A DNA stretch of 64,000 nucleotides from the NCBI GenBank assembly GCA_021397845.1, contig CM038053.1:142552541-142616540 (forward strand), read 5' to 3'. The translations under genes and the position numbers were made by a program. Below, piece by piece: positions 1-11,879 of this stretch; the stretch's first letter is position 1, and every line of letters begins with the position of its first letter. Origin of the DNA: Areca catechu (taxonomy: Eukaryota > Streptophyta > Magnoliopsida > Arecales > Arecaceae). The notes under the pieces were generated by a model. The model was given only the letters and a program-made list of their open reading frames with translations, was not told the origin of the DNA and made no database searches.

Positions 1-741
1 CCTCTCAAACCCTAGCTAGAAAATAAGGAAATATTAGGTAGAAAAATCCCTAAAAATTTTCTTGACTTGGTCAAGACTCCAAGGATGCCAAGGGAGGCAT
101 GTTGGGCTTCTAGGAGCAGCAAAAGCCTGGCCCAAAGGGGCTCGGGTGCATGGGTTTGGGCCTCTGGAAGCTGGGGTGGCCTGGTAGCCAGGTAGCAGGA
201 ATATTCCCTGGTATCTTGCTTCTTAGGGGCTTGGGCTTGGCACCTGGGCTTGATTTCTTTGGGCTAGGATGCAGATGGACCTCTGGAATCATGGATGCCC
301 TTATCTATGAATATACTTTGGCATCTGGAAGGGAATCTGGGCATCTGGAGGGCATCTGCAAGAAATAAGGGTTTTCTGAATTTTCCTCCTGGGGTCTTCA
401 AATCTTCAAGATGGGTTGGACTTGTGCTATACTTCCATGTCTTCAATCTAGTTGGACTTGGTCTTCACTTGTATGATATAGTCTTGAGTCTTCAGTATGC
501 TTGGACAGGACTCAAAAAAATAAAATTAGCTCAACATGAGCTGACTAGCATTGGACTGAACTAGCTCAACATGAGCTGACTAGTACAGAACTGAAATAAC
601 AACTAAAAATACTCAAATAACAACTAAAATGGACTCAGATGAGCTAAGCCCTTATTACAGATGGACTCATAAATTATTGATCAATTTACAGAGGGTTGAA
701 AAAGCCTCTGTCTTATTCTGGTGCCTCAGGTGTCCCCACCA
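1..741 (-). mobile_element. D-family chromovirus LTR, partial (copy D2)
   Basis: This stretch matches the two LTRs of element D (7798-9346 and 34224-35776) over most of its length, including the blocks around the TTGGGCTT and TGGCCTGGTAGCC motifs and the terminal TGTCCCCACCA. It is clearly a more divergent subfamily member. In minus orientation the LTR would start TGGTGGGGAC at 741. Its other end and any second LTR lie outside the window, so it may be a solo LTR or one end of a full element. It sits inside Sirevirus A between A's polypurine tracts and A's missing 3' LTR. No coding region is visible; short ORFs here are chance readings. Confidence 0.8.
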
Positions 742-779
742 ATAGCATAAAGTTAAAAAATGCATAGCTTATTAATCAG

Positions 780-915
780 AAAACTCCCCCTTACTTGTAT
801 ATTTCTCTGAAATAATGAATTAATTTTCCATGCACATACACTTAATTATAATCATTCTCCATTATCCCCCTTTTTGTCAATAATCAAAAAGGTATACAAA
901 TAATTTCTCCCCCTG
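780..915 (-). promoter_or_regulatory. Multiple polypurine tracts of Sirevirus A
   Basis: On the minus strand three G-rich purine tracts occur within 140 bases: AGGGGGAGTTT near 783-793, ACAAAAAGGGGGATAAT near 863-879, and CAGGGGGAGAAA near 903-914. Repeated AAAAAGGGGGAG-type tracts upstream of the 3' LTR are a known Sirevirus signature and prime plus-strand DNA synthesis. Elements B and E have the same arrangement, which supports the assignment. Confidence 0.8.
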
Positions 916-1108
916 TGTTAAGTACTTTAAGCTTGATTTTTGAAATAGAATGAGAAGAGTATAAACATTGTTTGAAATAATTTCACTTTGCCATAAAAAT
1001 TTTGATAATCTAATCAATGCATAGATAACATTGCATACACAATAAGTAAGAAACAGATACTTTCATTGCTTTCAAAGATTTTTATTACAGCTTACAAAAT
1101 TTGGAAGC

Positions 1109-2956
1109 CTACTGACTATCACTAGGCTCCTCTATAATAGGTTCAGATCTACCATACCAAGATCTAGGATGACTAGAAGAACCTCTAGCCCTAGTGGATG
1201 GTCTAGGAGGTACAAAAGGTGGTTGAGTAGAGGTAGGTGGTGACTGTGTAGAATGAGGTAGTGGCTGTCTATGAGTAGATGAGCTGGCTCCTCTAGCAGT
1301 AGAAGATAGCTAAGACAAGAAAATCCAAACAGTGCTAAGCTTAGTCTATATCTTCTTCATTCCCTCATGAAGTGCAATGATCTCACTAGCTTGAGCATTG
1401 GCAAAAGCTTCTACAGATCTTCTCAATCGACCAAACTCAGCTCGGAGTATCCCCAGACCTGCTGTATAGTCATCCTCCATCTTACTGGTCTCCTCTAGTG
1501 ATCCCATATGAAAAGACAGTTCTCGCAACTCAGATCTGAACTCCTGTATGCTATGATCAACTATCTATCGAATATCATCAAATACAGACCTGAAGGAATC
1601 TGTCAGTGACTGTAGGTCAATCTATGGCCTTGCTCTAGTAGACTCAACTATGTCGACCTTGAAATGTAACTTTCTCAGCTCTCCACAGATCTCCTCAAGT
1701 CTAGTATCGATTGTTTGACAAAGATCACCAAACATCGATCCAACAAAGCTCGTCAGGGATAGTGATAACTACCGATCTATTGAGCAAAGAAAGCATGTGA
1801 CACTGAAGGTCCTGGAGTATTAGCAGATGGTCCCGAAGTAGGTGTAGCAGAAGGTATAGGAGTAGAGTTCTCTACTGGTGCTATTGCTGGTGAAGTCCTC
1901 TCTGCCGGTGCTGGTGAAGGTGCTGGTCCTGGTGAAGTCCTTGGACTCCCAGGCTAACTCTTTATATGCTCATGCTCTTCAGTCTCAGGAACTAAATGCT
2001 TAGCAGTAGTGGTAGTCTCAACATCAGGCAAATGCTGCTCAGGCTCATCATCATCATCAGTAAATGACTCCCCTATTCTTTGTCTAGATGCTCTCTTCTT
2101 CCAAGTTCCATCTGTCAAATGATATCCTATTCTTTGCAATGACTTGGCAGAATAAGTATCTGTATGATGCAATGGCCTACCATCTTCTCCTGTCAAATCA
2201 ACTCTGGAGGCCTGAAATAGTAAAGTGAAGACCATTCCATATGGGAGACAAGCCTTCACCTTTCTTACAGCTTCTTTCATCTACACTAACATGACATAGG
2301 AAGATTGATTGAGGGCCTCCCCTCAATCAAGTGCCTCATAAAGCACAGGTCTCTTTCACTTACCCAATCAAACCGACCTGTTCTTGGTAAGAAAATTCTA
2401 CTTATAATATTATGTAATAACCTCATTTCTAAGAAAAGAGTGTTTGCTTTAACGTTTCCAATTTCACTCACGTCACTTCTTTCCAAAACCGTTCTGAGAG
2501 TCTTTTGTTTATCCTTTAAATCATGTGTTTAATTCCCTCATTTGGCATTTCTAACAGATTGCTCAATCTTTTTTCATTCACAATTATTCTTTTTCCTTTT
2601 ATTGTGGACTCAATATGGTGTTCTTCTAAAATTAAATTCTCGTTGAACCTTCAAACTAGGTTGGGACAAGTAGGAACATTCAAAGAGCAGAAAAACGACC
2701 AACCTTGATCTTCAATCCAATCACCGATTTGAAGCCCTAAGTCCTTCAGGAAAGAGAAAATAATTCTTCTACCACAAGTAACCAATCAATTAGCCAAGGA
2801 AATCACTTGTCTTGGAGCCGCTGGAGGTGCATTTCAGATTTCTTCCTATTCTTTCGAACGAGTCGGCTCTTCCTATCTTCATTTGGTCCTTCTTTCTCTT
2901 TCTGCTCTTGGATTAACTCTGTGAGATCTGTTACCGACAGCTCTTTTTGGTGCCAT
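1109..2956 (-). pseudogene. env-like (putative plant transposon protein) ORF of Sirevirus A, degenerate
   Basis: The region follows pol and starts MAPKRA at 2956, matching MAPRRA at the start of E's copy. It ends at a TAG at 1109-1111 after an acidic/Ser tail. Recognisable blocks are EMRLLHNIISRIFLPRTG with FDWVSERD (2286-2486) and KACLPYGMVFTLLF followed by VDLTGEDGRPLHHTD (1954-2280). Both have counterparts in B, E and F. The second half is acidic and Ser/Pro/Thr-rich and then becomes unreadable. Several stops and frameshifts break it. The function is unknown. Sirevirus third ORFs have been called envelope-like, but I see no convincing signal peptide or fusion segment here. Confidence 0.75.
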
Positions 2957-3322
2957 TAGAAGAGAAGAACTAGGTTTGGATTGTATGAGAGGATTTTGGG
3001 AGAGTAGAGTAGGAGAGAAATGTCTAAACCTTAGAGAGAGAAAGCTCTAATCCTTAGCTAGGGTTTAATTGAGAATGAAGTCTAAGAAGGGTTTGGCAAG
3101 TTTTATATAAAAATGCCCAACCCGATATTCGAGTCGGCTCAACTTGAGCACTGAAGCTCGAGTTGACTCAAACCAAAACTCTCTAGAAGGCTAAAAAAGG
3201 TTCTAAATTTGTTTCTAAAGAAGGGTATACACTTATAAAGATGTTCAATATCCTCAAATTGATGTAGGAGGTTTTCTAGATATTTTTTCCTTAAGTTTTT
3301 GGAGTGAATAGGTCAACAAATA
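2957..3322 (-). other. pol to env-like spacer of Sirevirus A with GAGTCGGCTC-type repeats
   Basis: This non-coding spacer lies between the end of RNase H and the env-like start. Near 3128-3175 it holds CGAGTCGGCTC and related variants (CGAGTTGACTC). The same near-palindromic decamer is repeated many times in A's LTR (37150-37690). No ORF is supported in the spacer. Confidence 0.7.
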
Positions 3323-6300
3323 CTAAAATAGGTCACATAAGCCTAATTCACCTCTAATCATCTCAAATCTTTCTTCATTAAGTGGCTTAGTAAAATTATC
3401 TGCAAGTTGGTTCCCTGTTGGAATAAATTTAAGTTCAATTTTTTCATTTAAAACATAATCTCTTATAAAATGATGTCTTATTTTAATGTGCTTTGTTCTT
3501 GAATGCTGAATTAGATTTTTTGTCAAATTTATAGCACTTGTGTTATCACATTTGATAGGAATTTTAGATTATGTAATACCAAAGTCTTCTAGTTGTTGCT
3601 TAATCCATAACACTTGTGCACAATAACTTCCTACAGCTACATACTCTACCTCAGTAGTAGATAATGCTACAAAGTTTTGTTTCTTACAGTGCCATGAAAT
3701 TAAGTTCAACCCTAAAAATTGGCAAGTACCACTAGTATTTTTTCTATCAATTTTACAACTAGCATAATCAATATCTGAAAATCAAATTTAATTTAATGAA
3801 TATTGCTTTGAATACCATAGACCTAAATTACTTGATCCTTTTAGATATTTTATAATTTTTTTTACTGCAAGCATATGTGATTCTTAAAGATTAGATTGAA
3901 ATTTAGCACATGCACATATGCTAAACAAGATATCAGGTCTACTTGTAGTTAAATATAACAGTGATCCAATCATACCTCTATATAGCTTTTAATCAATGTT
4001 GTTGCCATCTTCATCTTTGTCTAATCTGTAGGTAGGGCTCATGGGTGTGCTCATATGTTTGCTTGACTGCATACCAAACTGTTTGATATTCTCCTTGATG
4101 TACTTTGCTTAGTTTATGAAGATTCCATCCTTTGTTTGCCTTATTTGGAGTCAAAGGAAGTAGGTTAGTTTACCCATCAAACTCATCTCAAATTCTCCCT
4201 GCATTGACTCAGCAAATTCTCTACAAAGATTTTCATTAGTTGCATTAAATATAATATCATCTATAGAAATTTGTACAACTAACATATCATTATCTTTTTT
4301 TTGATAAATAAAGTTTTATCTACATTTCCTCTTACAAAATTATTTTCAAGTAAGAATTTACTTAATCTATCATACCAGGCTCTAAGTGCTTATTTTAGTC
4401 CATATAATACTTTATTAAGTTTAAAAACATGATTTGAAAATGCATGATCTACAAAATCTAGTGGCTATTCTATAAAAACTTGTTCAGATATAAAACCATT
4501 TAAAAAAGTACTTTTCATATCCATTTGAAATAGTTTGAAATTCATGTAGCAAGCAAATACAAGTAGTAATCTTATGGCTTCTAGTCTTGCTACTGGTGCA
4601 TAGGTTTCATCAAAATCTATTCCTTTCTCTTGATTATATCCTTTAGCCACTAATCTAGCTTTGTTTCTAATAACATTTCCTTTTTCATCTAGTTTATTTC
4701 TATAAACCCATTTAGTTCCTATGATAGGATGGCCTGAAAGTCTATTTACTAATGTCCATACATAGTTTCTCTTAAATTGATTAAGTTCTTCATGCATGGC
4801 CATCATCCAATTAGGATCATTTTCAGCTTCTTCTAAACTATATGGCTCTATTTGTGATACAAATGCTAGGTAGTCATGTGCTTCTTTATGTGATGACCTA
4901 GTCCTAATACCTTGAGAAGGATCACCAATAATTAAATCTCTTGGATGTGAAGTTACATATCTCCATTCCCTTGGTAGATCACCATGATCTTTACTTATCA
5001 CTTCTTCTCCTTCTTGTATTAGCTTATCCTTTGAGCTCATATCCTCCATTTCTTTTTCAAGTGTATCTGCATCATTATCTATATACACTCTTCTTTCTTT
5101 GAAAGTGAGGGGTTAGCTTCATCAAAAATAACATGGACTGATTCTTCTGTAGTCTGTCTTCTTTTATTGAACACCCTATATGCTTTGCTATTAATTGAAT
5201 AACCCAGAAATATAGCTTCATCAAATTTTGCATCAAATTTTTCTAAGTTATCCTTTCCATTATTTAACACAAAGCATTTACACCCAAAAATATGAAAGTA
5301 ATTAATATTTGGTTTCTTTTCATTCCAAAGCTCATAAGGGGTTTTCTTTAAAATTGGTCATATCAAAACATGATTTAAAATATAGCAAGCGGTGTTCACC
5401 ACTTCTGTCCAAAAGTACCTTAGAAGATTGCATTCACATAGCATTGTTCGGGCCATCTCTTCCAAGGTCCTATCCTTTCTCTCTACAACACCATTTTATT
5501 GTGGTGTTCTAGGAGCGGAGAAGTTGTGATCAATGCCATTTTCTATACAATAATCATCAAAAAATTGATTTTCAAATTTCGTGCCATGTTCACTTCTAAT
5601 TGATACAATTGAAAGATTTTTCTGGTTTGAGACTTTCTTGTAGAATTTTTGAAAAACTTTGAAAGTTTCAGCTTTATGTGCAATAAACAAGATCCATGTA
5701 AATCTAGAAAAATTATCTACTATCACAAGTGCATATTTCATACTACCTAGGCTTGTGGTCCTAATTGGTCCAAATAAATCCATGTGAAGTAGCTCAAGGT
5801 ATTTAGAAGTTAAAACCATATTTTTAGATTTAAAACTTCCCTTAGTTTGTTTACCCATTTGACAAGCATCGCAAACATGTTCGAAATCAACTTTGAATTT
5901 AGGTAAACCTCTAACTAGAATTTTAGAAATTAATTTGGCAATTGTATGCATGCTAGCATAACCTAATCATCAATGCTAAAGTAAGCTAGACTCCTTGGTT
6001 TTAGCATTCATTGCAACCAGACTTGTATTACTAGTCATGGCTAGATCATTCAGATCTACCACATATATATTTCCAAGTCTATGTCCAATGAGTATGGTGC
6101 AAGAATCAAGTGAGTTAGTTACTATACAATGGATGATTCAAAGACAACCTTGAAGCCTTTATCACACAATTGACTAATACTTAACAAATTATGCTTCAAT
6201 TTGTCTACTAGCAATACATTTTCAATGAAAGTAGAGGGGGTTATTTTGATCTTACCAATTCTAATTATTTTTTCCTTGCCATTATCTCCAAAAGTTACTA

Positions 6301-6440
6301 ATCCTCCTTTCATTTGTAGGGTGATGAATTATTCTTTATCACCCATCATATGCCTTGAGCAACTGCTATCTAGATACCATCTTTTCTTTACATTTTGGGC
6401 TGTAAGATATTCCTGCAAAACAATCACGGAGTATTTTTAG
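3323..6440 (-). pseudogene. pol: pol polyprotein of Sirevirus A (PR-INT-RT-RNase H), degenerate
   Basis: Read on the minus strand. The protease active-site region WYLDSSCSRH (about 6355-6390) has Gly changed to Ser in DSG. It is followed by the gag-pre-integrase block (6122-6313) and the integrase core (5496-5951). The integrase has HMDLFGP but SEHGT where siblings have SDHGT, so the second catalytic Asp is Glu. A TAA replaces a Gln just before NGVVERK. RT runs from about 5088 to 4190; its active site reads SIDD at 4256-4267, with Tyr changed to Ser. RNase H ends at 3323 after FTKPLNEER. Further stops include 4390-4392, 4109-4111 and 3989-3991. Domain order PR-INT-RT-RH is diagnostic of Ty1/copia. 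The copy is not functional. Confidence 0.9.
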
Positions 6441-7797
6441 GTGCCCAAGCTACCTTGGATCCTTTTAGGTTAGTAGGATTGGTTCCTTTGGAAACTCAAA
6501 TTCTTTTAATTATGTTTTTATTTTTCTTTAACAAATTACATTGGAAAGATTTGTCTCCAATCCCATTACATGCATAACAAACAACTCTGGAATTTTGAAA
6601 AGATATAAATTTTGATGCTCTAGAAGTAGAAGTATTCGATGTAGATATAGAATAATTTAACTTGAAAGATTTTTGATTTGAAATTTTGGGTACATACTTT
6701 GAAGTTCTAGAAATGGAAGTTGAAGCATGTGATATAAAAGCTTTTGAAATAAAAGATTCGATACATAAGCTTTTGAAGATACAAATCTAGTAGCTGAAAT
6801 TCCATTTTTATTCAAAGAGTTATAACCAATTCCAGCCTTATTACTTGAATCTCTTTGCTCTTTCAAGATTAACTCAAGCTTATTTGAACTTAAAGTAAAC
6901 TTTTCAACCAAAGGCTTGAGCTTTTCAACCTCCTTTTTCAAACCAATATTTTCTTCAAGTAAAGCTTTGTTTTCTCAAAGTAACTATTCTTTTCAGTTTG
7001 CAAAGCTTTATAGTTTTCAGGAAAGGTGATCAGTTCTTTTTGTAATAGCTTATCCTTTTCTAAAATTTTAACATTTTCATTCATTAATGAATCATTGCTA
7101 TTCTTTAAGGCTCTAATTCTTACCTCAAATTTTTTGAATTCATATAGTAAATCATGGAATGCTGAATTTAGCTATTCAAAAGTAATTTCATTATGAGGCT
7201 CAGGAGACATTATCTCATCATCGAGATCCATAAGACATAGATTGACAGTTTTAGTGATCTCTTCCTCTTCAGTTGAAGTCGACTCCTTACTATCGCTCGA
7301 AGTAGCAACCATCACTTTCTTCTTCTTTTTTTTATATGTCTTCTTCAATAAAGGACAATCAGTACGAAAATGCCTCGGCTTCTTGCACTCATAATTGATG
7401 GGCATTTAATCCTTTTCTCTTTCATTCTCCTTGTCCTTGTCCTTGCTGTATTCACCTTTCTTGTAAAATTTCTTGAAGTATCTTTCCTTTTTTTGTCCAT
7501 AAATTTTCTAAATCTCCTCACGACCATTGCTATGTCTTCATCTTCCAGGTCATCTTCGGAGGAGGGGCAGTCTTCTTCAAATTCATCTTCTTATTTCTTC
7601 ATTTTCAATGGAGCTTTAAAGACAATAGTCTTCTTCTTTTTCTGATCATCTTCATTCCTATGAAGCATGGCCAACTCATGTTATTAAAGAACCCATCAGT
7701 TCATCCAAAGGTAGTGTGTTCAAGTTTTTTGCTTCCTGGATGGCAGTTACTTTAGGGTCCCACTTATTTGGAAGTGATCTTAAAATCTTCTGCACTA
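6441..7797 (-). pseudogene. gag: gag of Sirevirus A, C-terminal part
   Basis: This is the 3' portion of A's gag, cut from its N-terminus by element D at 7797. From 7797 downward it holds the end of the gag-polypeptide (UBN2-like) domain and an acidic Lys/Glu/Ser linker. The first zinc knuckle is near 7340-7400 (YECKKPRHFRTDC, first Cys replaced by Asn). A Lys/Glu/Leu/Asn-rich coiled coil lies around 6657-7160, and a second knuckle at about 6541-6590 (CYACNGIGDKSFQC, His replaced by Asp). Gag forms the particle and packages RNA. Two zinc knuckles around a coiled coil are typical of Sireviruses. Frame breaks occur throughout. Confidence 0.85.
7793..7797. repeat. Target-site duplication CACTA, left copy (element D)
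   Basis: CACTA here and CACTA at 35777-35781 flank element D exactly. Removing D and one copy reconnects Sirevirus A's gag (LVQ... homologous to F's gag near 59990). The letters match the termini of CACTA DNA transposons by chance only. Confidence 0.9.
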
Positions 7798-9346
7798 TGA
7801 TGCAAAATAAACCCAGGACTGATGCAAAATAGTAAAATAATTATTTTATATGTTTTTAGACATTAAATTCATAGGCTAATAATCCAAAAATAAACAAAGA
7901 TCAATAGAAAGACTAGTAATGCTAGAAACTATCATACCCGCAAAAACTCATGTAGAATAATAAATAGCCAGGACCCGAGAGTTGAGAAACTCCTGGTTTA
8001 GGATAGCCATTCTTCATCAAACCAAAGATTAAGAGAAAGGATGGATGTTACCAATCAGTGAATAGAAGAACTTTCGATGAAGAGGTTACACAGTACTCTG
8101 ATTGGAGTCTAGATGATGAAGCTTGGTTCCCCTGATTAGATGGCTGATTTGGGGTGGTCGTGGAGGCAATGAAAGCCTCCTCTAGGGAGTTGAAACATCT
8201 CAGGGATCCTGCAAGCATCAGTGGTCAATCAAAATATCAAGTAAATAAAGTAAAGGAAACTAGGGTTGAAGGAAATTCGAATCAGGGTTTGAATGGCTGG
8301 CGGCTAGAAGCTTGATGAAGATCCTTGCTTAGGCGGCCTATGGTTCCTTTCCTTTGGATGTGTGAAGGCTTAGATGGCAGCAAGCTTGGGTGTGGAAGGA
8401 TGCTAGGGCACATAAAGTAACCAACAAAACACAAGAATGCAATTCCAACACAAGATCAAACTTAAATAAAATTCACCAGGGTTTTGATATCATGAATAAA
8501 AGTTATTACAAGAGGAAGAGGGTGGGGTATTTATAGAGTCCCATGCCCTCTCCTAACTAGGTTTACACTTAGGTTAAGAATAACCTCTCCTTAAGGCATT
8601 AGGAAAAGAATCCTTAAAAGGTTAGGAAAGAAAGCCTTAAGAGGTTAGGACTTTGACTAGTCTTCTCCTTCTCCCTTCATGCTTTGACCTACTCTTCTAC
8701 CAACCCTTGGAATTGGTCAACCAAGTGAGGAAGCCTTTCTTAGGCATGTTGGGCTTCATGGGAGCAGCAAGGGCTGGCCAAGAGGTAAAGGGCGCATGGG
8801 CTTGGGCCTCCTAGAAGCTGGGGTGGCCTGGTAGCCTGGTAGCAGGAATATTCCTTTGAATCTTGCTTCTTAATGGCTTGGGCTTGGCACCTTGGCTGAT
8901 TTCTCTTGAGCTGGGGTGTAGTTGGACCTCTGGATTTATGATGTGACTGGTTTGGAAATATACTCTGGCATCTGGAGGGGAATCTACACATCTGGAGGGC
9001 TTCTAGGCATCATGCAGGAATCTTGGAACCTAGGATGGCATACAAACTCTAATTGGCTGAAGTGGGGTCTTCTGGCTCCTGGATGAGGTCTGGTGTAACT
9101 TCATAGTAGGGTATCCTCTTTTCTTGGTAAAATTGAATACATACTGGACTCATAATTAAAGTACAGGACTCAATATTCTGATTAGGGTTGAGGGTTGAGA
9201 CAAATCAACTAACCTCAACTTATTACAGGACTCAATCTTAATTGTTTACAAAATTATGACACATGACTAAGGTTCTAAAATTAAAACCCTAATCAATAAA
9301 CCATATGGGATCCAGTGATCTGTGTCTGATCCAGCTGTCCCCACCA
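7798..9346 (-). repeat. 3' LTR of element D
   Basis: This pairs with 34224-35776. On the minus strand it begins TGGTGGGGAC at 9346 and ends TGATG-complement at 7798. A minus-strand TATA-like CTATAAATAC lies near 8529-8540 and is the likely promoter. Short ORFs inside are not conserved between the copies and are not genes. Confidence 0.9.
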
Positions 9347-9397
9347 ATTCTCCTGGGTGGGAGGAACTCGACCCCGTCGAGTAAGGGTCAATTTGGC
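9347..9397 (-). promoter_or_regulatory. 3' untranslated tail and polypurine tract of element D
   Basis: On the minus strand, just upstream of the LTR start, the sequence reads CCCACCCAGGAGAAT then TGGTGG. The short purine run AGGAGAA is the likely plus-strand primer site. Confidence 0.5.
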
Positions 9398-9793
9398 TTA
9401 AGGACGGTCTGCGTTGAGGCGATGCAGATCCGCACTAGCATTCCACAAGTCCTCAGATTCTGGCCGACCTTGCCACCGGACCAAATACCTCTAACAGTCT
9501 CTATTCTGGGTATTGGTAGCTTGATCGTCCAGGGTTCTTTCAATCTCTTCCTCACCAAAAGGCCAAATTGTATGTGGTCGCTCTGGGGTGGGTTCACTTA
9601 TAAAGAAAGGGAGTGGCTCAAGGGGCTTGCTGGGTATCACTGCTGGCTCCCTAGACTCTATAAAATATGAGATGATGAAGGTAGAACTAATACCTAAATC
9701 AGGTGATATCTTAGGTACATAGGTATTGGGTCCATTACTCTTCATTATTTTGGATGGGCTAGCTTTGTGAGCAGAAAATTCCTTTATCATCAC
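9398..9793 (-). pseudogene. pol: Integrase C-terminus with GPY motif and chromodomain-like end (element D)
   Basis: Minus-strand reading from 9793: a basic start with KASPSKIMKSNGPNTY (GPY/F-type motif near 9719-9733) and PDLGISSTFIIS. A Pro-rich linker follows, then EEEIERTLDD, then one stop at 9501-9503, then RYLVRWQGRPESEDLW and LHRLN in the same frame. The last block matches the chromodomain ending of chromovirus integrases (Y-L-V-K-W-x-G-R-P, W). In that family it targets integration to modified chromatin. The protein ends at a TAA at 9398-9400, about 50 bases before the LTR, as expected for a chromovirus pol end. Everything upstream in pol is missing. Family assignment rests on motif recognition only. 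Confidence 0.75.
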
Positions 9794-10413
9794 ATATCCC
9801 TCTGCATAAAATTCTGTCTTTCCTTTGGGTATTAGCCAAGTTGTTATTTAATCATTACTTATGTTCAGCTTCTGACTAATTTCCAAATGCAAATGCTATG
9901 TAGAGGCTAGTGTAGGTATAGACAAATAGGTTAAGACTGTGAATTTTATTGGACTCAAAACTAACACCTAATAGACTCGACTAGGCTTCCTTATCGAAAG
10001 AAACTTATTTAACTCTTCGGGTCTAAAACCTAAGAGACTATAGACTCTCAAGGTTTGATCCTATCATGGCATGCATATGAAAATTTACTATGTACTCCTA
10101 TGAGGTGCCATAGGGTACGCCAGAAATATGATGCAAATCTAACCTGTGCAAAGAATGAATGCAATATGATCACCCCTATAAAATGCAAGCTAAGGGTTAG
10201 AAAATCATGAAAAAATTTAGTAAAAGGTACGAAATAAGAAATGGACTCAGGGTTATTCTGATAGGGTAAGAAGTAAGAAAATGGTTCGGGGTTAATCGGA
10301 TAGAGTAGGATGTAACAAGGGGTGTATGGGATTAATCCTAGACTAATAAGGTTGACCTTATGGGGTTGATAGGTACCTACAGGGTTTATAGTATGGAAGA
10401 ATGGATCACTAAT
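9794..10413 (-). other. Internal non-coding part of element D
   Basis: About 620 bases between the chromodomain remnant and the acidic ORF. No domain is recognisable in any frame. Repeated motifs such as GGGTTAATC/GGGTTATTC near 10250-10345 suggest local duplication. This is where RT and integrase coding would be expected in an intact chromovirus. Confidence 0.5.
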
Positions 10414-10659
10414 CTAAGGAAGGAGATCATCAATGGGAATTGTAGGATGAGATTCTTCGTGAGGATTCTGATAAGCCAAATCCTTAATAAAGTCATCTGG
10501 TTCAAGAAATTTAGGACCAGGCTCTATACTTGGGCTTTCTTTTAGTGTCTCCTCAAGAAAAACTCTAATAGTAGAACTGGGTTCCTCATGGTCTTCTTCC
10601 TTTAAGGGTTCTTCCACTAGATGGTCAGCTAACTCTATGTCAATCACTGTGTGGGTATG
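10414..10659 (-). pseudogene. Acidic ORF fragment of element D (possible gag tail)
   Basis: On the minus strand an open frame rich in Glu, Pro, Asp and Ser runs up to the B insertion (for example ADHLVEEPLKEEDHEEPSST). Across B, element D continues at 21758 and upward with similar acidic and polar coding. The fragment is probably the C-terminal extension of D's gag or a gag-pol linker. It has no recognisable domain. Confidence 0.45.
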
Positions 10660-10664
10660 GCTAG
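10660..10664. repeat. Target-site duplication GCTAG, left copy (element B)
   Basis: GCTAG here and at 21753-21757 flank element B exactly. On both sides the flanking DNA belongs to element D. Confidence 0.88.
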
Positions 10665-10954
10665 TATTGGCTCCACCCAGTGATTTTGATGAATAACAAA
10701 ATATTGAGTGCATATTGTATACTAATGTGTATTTCAAGCTATGAGTTTTCAGGAAGAAAGCACCTCAAAATCTCAAAAGATTATGTATCATGGCATGCCA
10801 TGGCACGGAGCATTTTTTTCAATTATGGACATCCTCTTCATGGAAAAAGGGCTTTTACATGATCAATTGTTATTTATTTATGTTCCATTTAAATTTCAAA
10901 ATCAATATTTGTGTTTTTGGCTCTAATTACACTTGATTGTGAATTTTTCAGTAT

Positions 10955-11270
10955 CAAGTGTCGACACCTGGGAAGCCAAGTGTCGACACTTCAGCATTTG
11001 GCATGTAGAAAAATCCTTGGCACACCAAGTGTCGACACCCAGAACTCAAGTGTCGACACCTGACACTTAGGTTTCCAAGTATCGACTCAAGGCCTGAGAT
11101 ATTTGAAAATCTAGAACTTTGTCATTTGAGAGTTTTTGTTTCAAGTGTCGACACCTGTGCATCAAGTGTCGACACATAAAAGATCAAGTGTCGACACCTA
11201 GAAATCAAGTGTCGACACCTGACAGCCAAGTGTCGACACCTGATGAGCCAGGTGTCAACACTTGAAGCCT
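10955..11270. repeat. Tandemly dispersed AAGTGTCGACAC(C/T)T palindromes in B 5' LTR
   Basis: About eleven copies of CAAGTGTCGACAC(C/T)TG occur, separated by 5-60 bases. Some are degenerate (AAGTATCGACTC, GGTGTCAACACTTG). The ideal unit is a perfect palindrome centred on GTCGAC. The 3' LTR carries the equivalent block at 20575-20880, and four more copies lie between pol and env-like (17154-17236). Short palindromic repeats in LTRs are reported for Sireviruses of other plants; their role is not established. Confidence 0.9.
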
Positions 11271-11879
11271 GACAGCCCTAACGGATCTATTTTTCTGATT
11301 TGCAGAACTTGCTTTTCAAGCTCCAAATGGCTAGATTCGAGGCTCCAATGGTCACAAACCAATTTTTGGAAGTTTCTTGTTGTATTTAACCTCCACCAAC
11401 TTCATTCTAAAGGTAATTGAAGTGTATTGAAGTCCATTCAAAGCCAAAAAGCCAATATTCTCTCAAGAACTTCACATCAAGAGCCTTTTATAATTTGATT
11501 CCCTGAAAAAGCCTACAAGCTCATCCTTAAATCATTCCAAAAGAGGTGTTTTGAAGAATATTCCAAGGAGAAGACAAGACAAAGCATCAACTTGAGCTTT
11601 AAAGCTTCCATTCTACTCTTGAAGAGAGTTCGTCTTAGTTTTAAAAGTTGTATATCTATTTTTATCTTGTGATTTGACCTTGCTTTCAAGGGTGTCTTGA
11701 AAGAAGGTTGTTGTGGTTTGTTGGTGAGCCAAAGGGATAAAACCAACTAGGGTTAACTTATGAGCCCGAAGATAAAACAAGTGTAAAAGGTTATTGGTGA
11801 GCCTAGGTGACAAAACCAACATAGGTTTTGACTTGTGAGCCTTTTGAAAAACAAGTCGGCTATAATCTTGATTGGATTA

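Noticed and set aside
7793..7797. CACTA as a sign of a CACTA (En/Spm) DNA transposon
   Set aside because: It is the 5-base target duplication of an LTR element with TG...CA ends. No inverted terminal repeats or transposase are present.
9305..9670. 121-codon plus-strand open frame
   Set aside because: It is the antisense shadow of the integrase/chromodomain remnant of D and the LTR edge.
10955..11270. CRISPR-like array of regularly repeated palindromes
   Set aside because: Spacing is irregular, repeats are short, and they lie in both LTRs of a plant retrotransposon. There are no cas genes.
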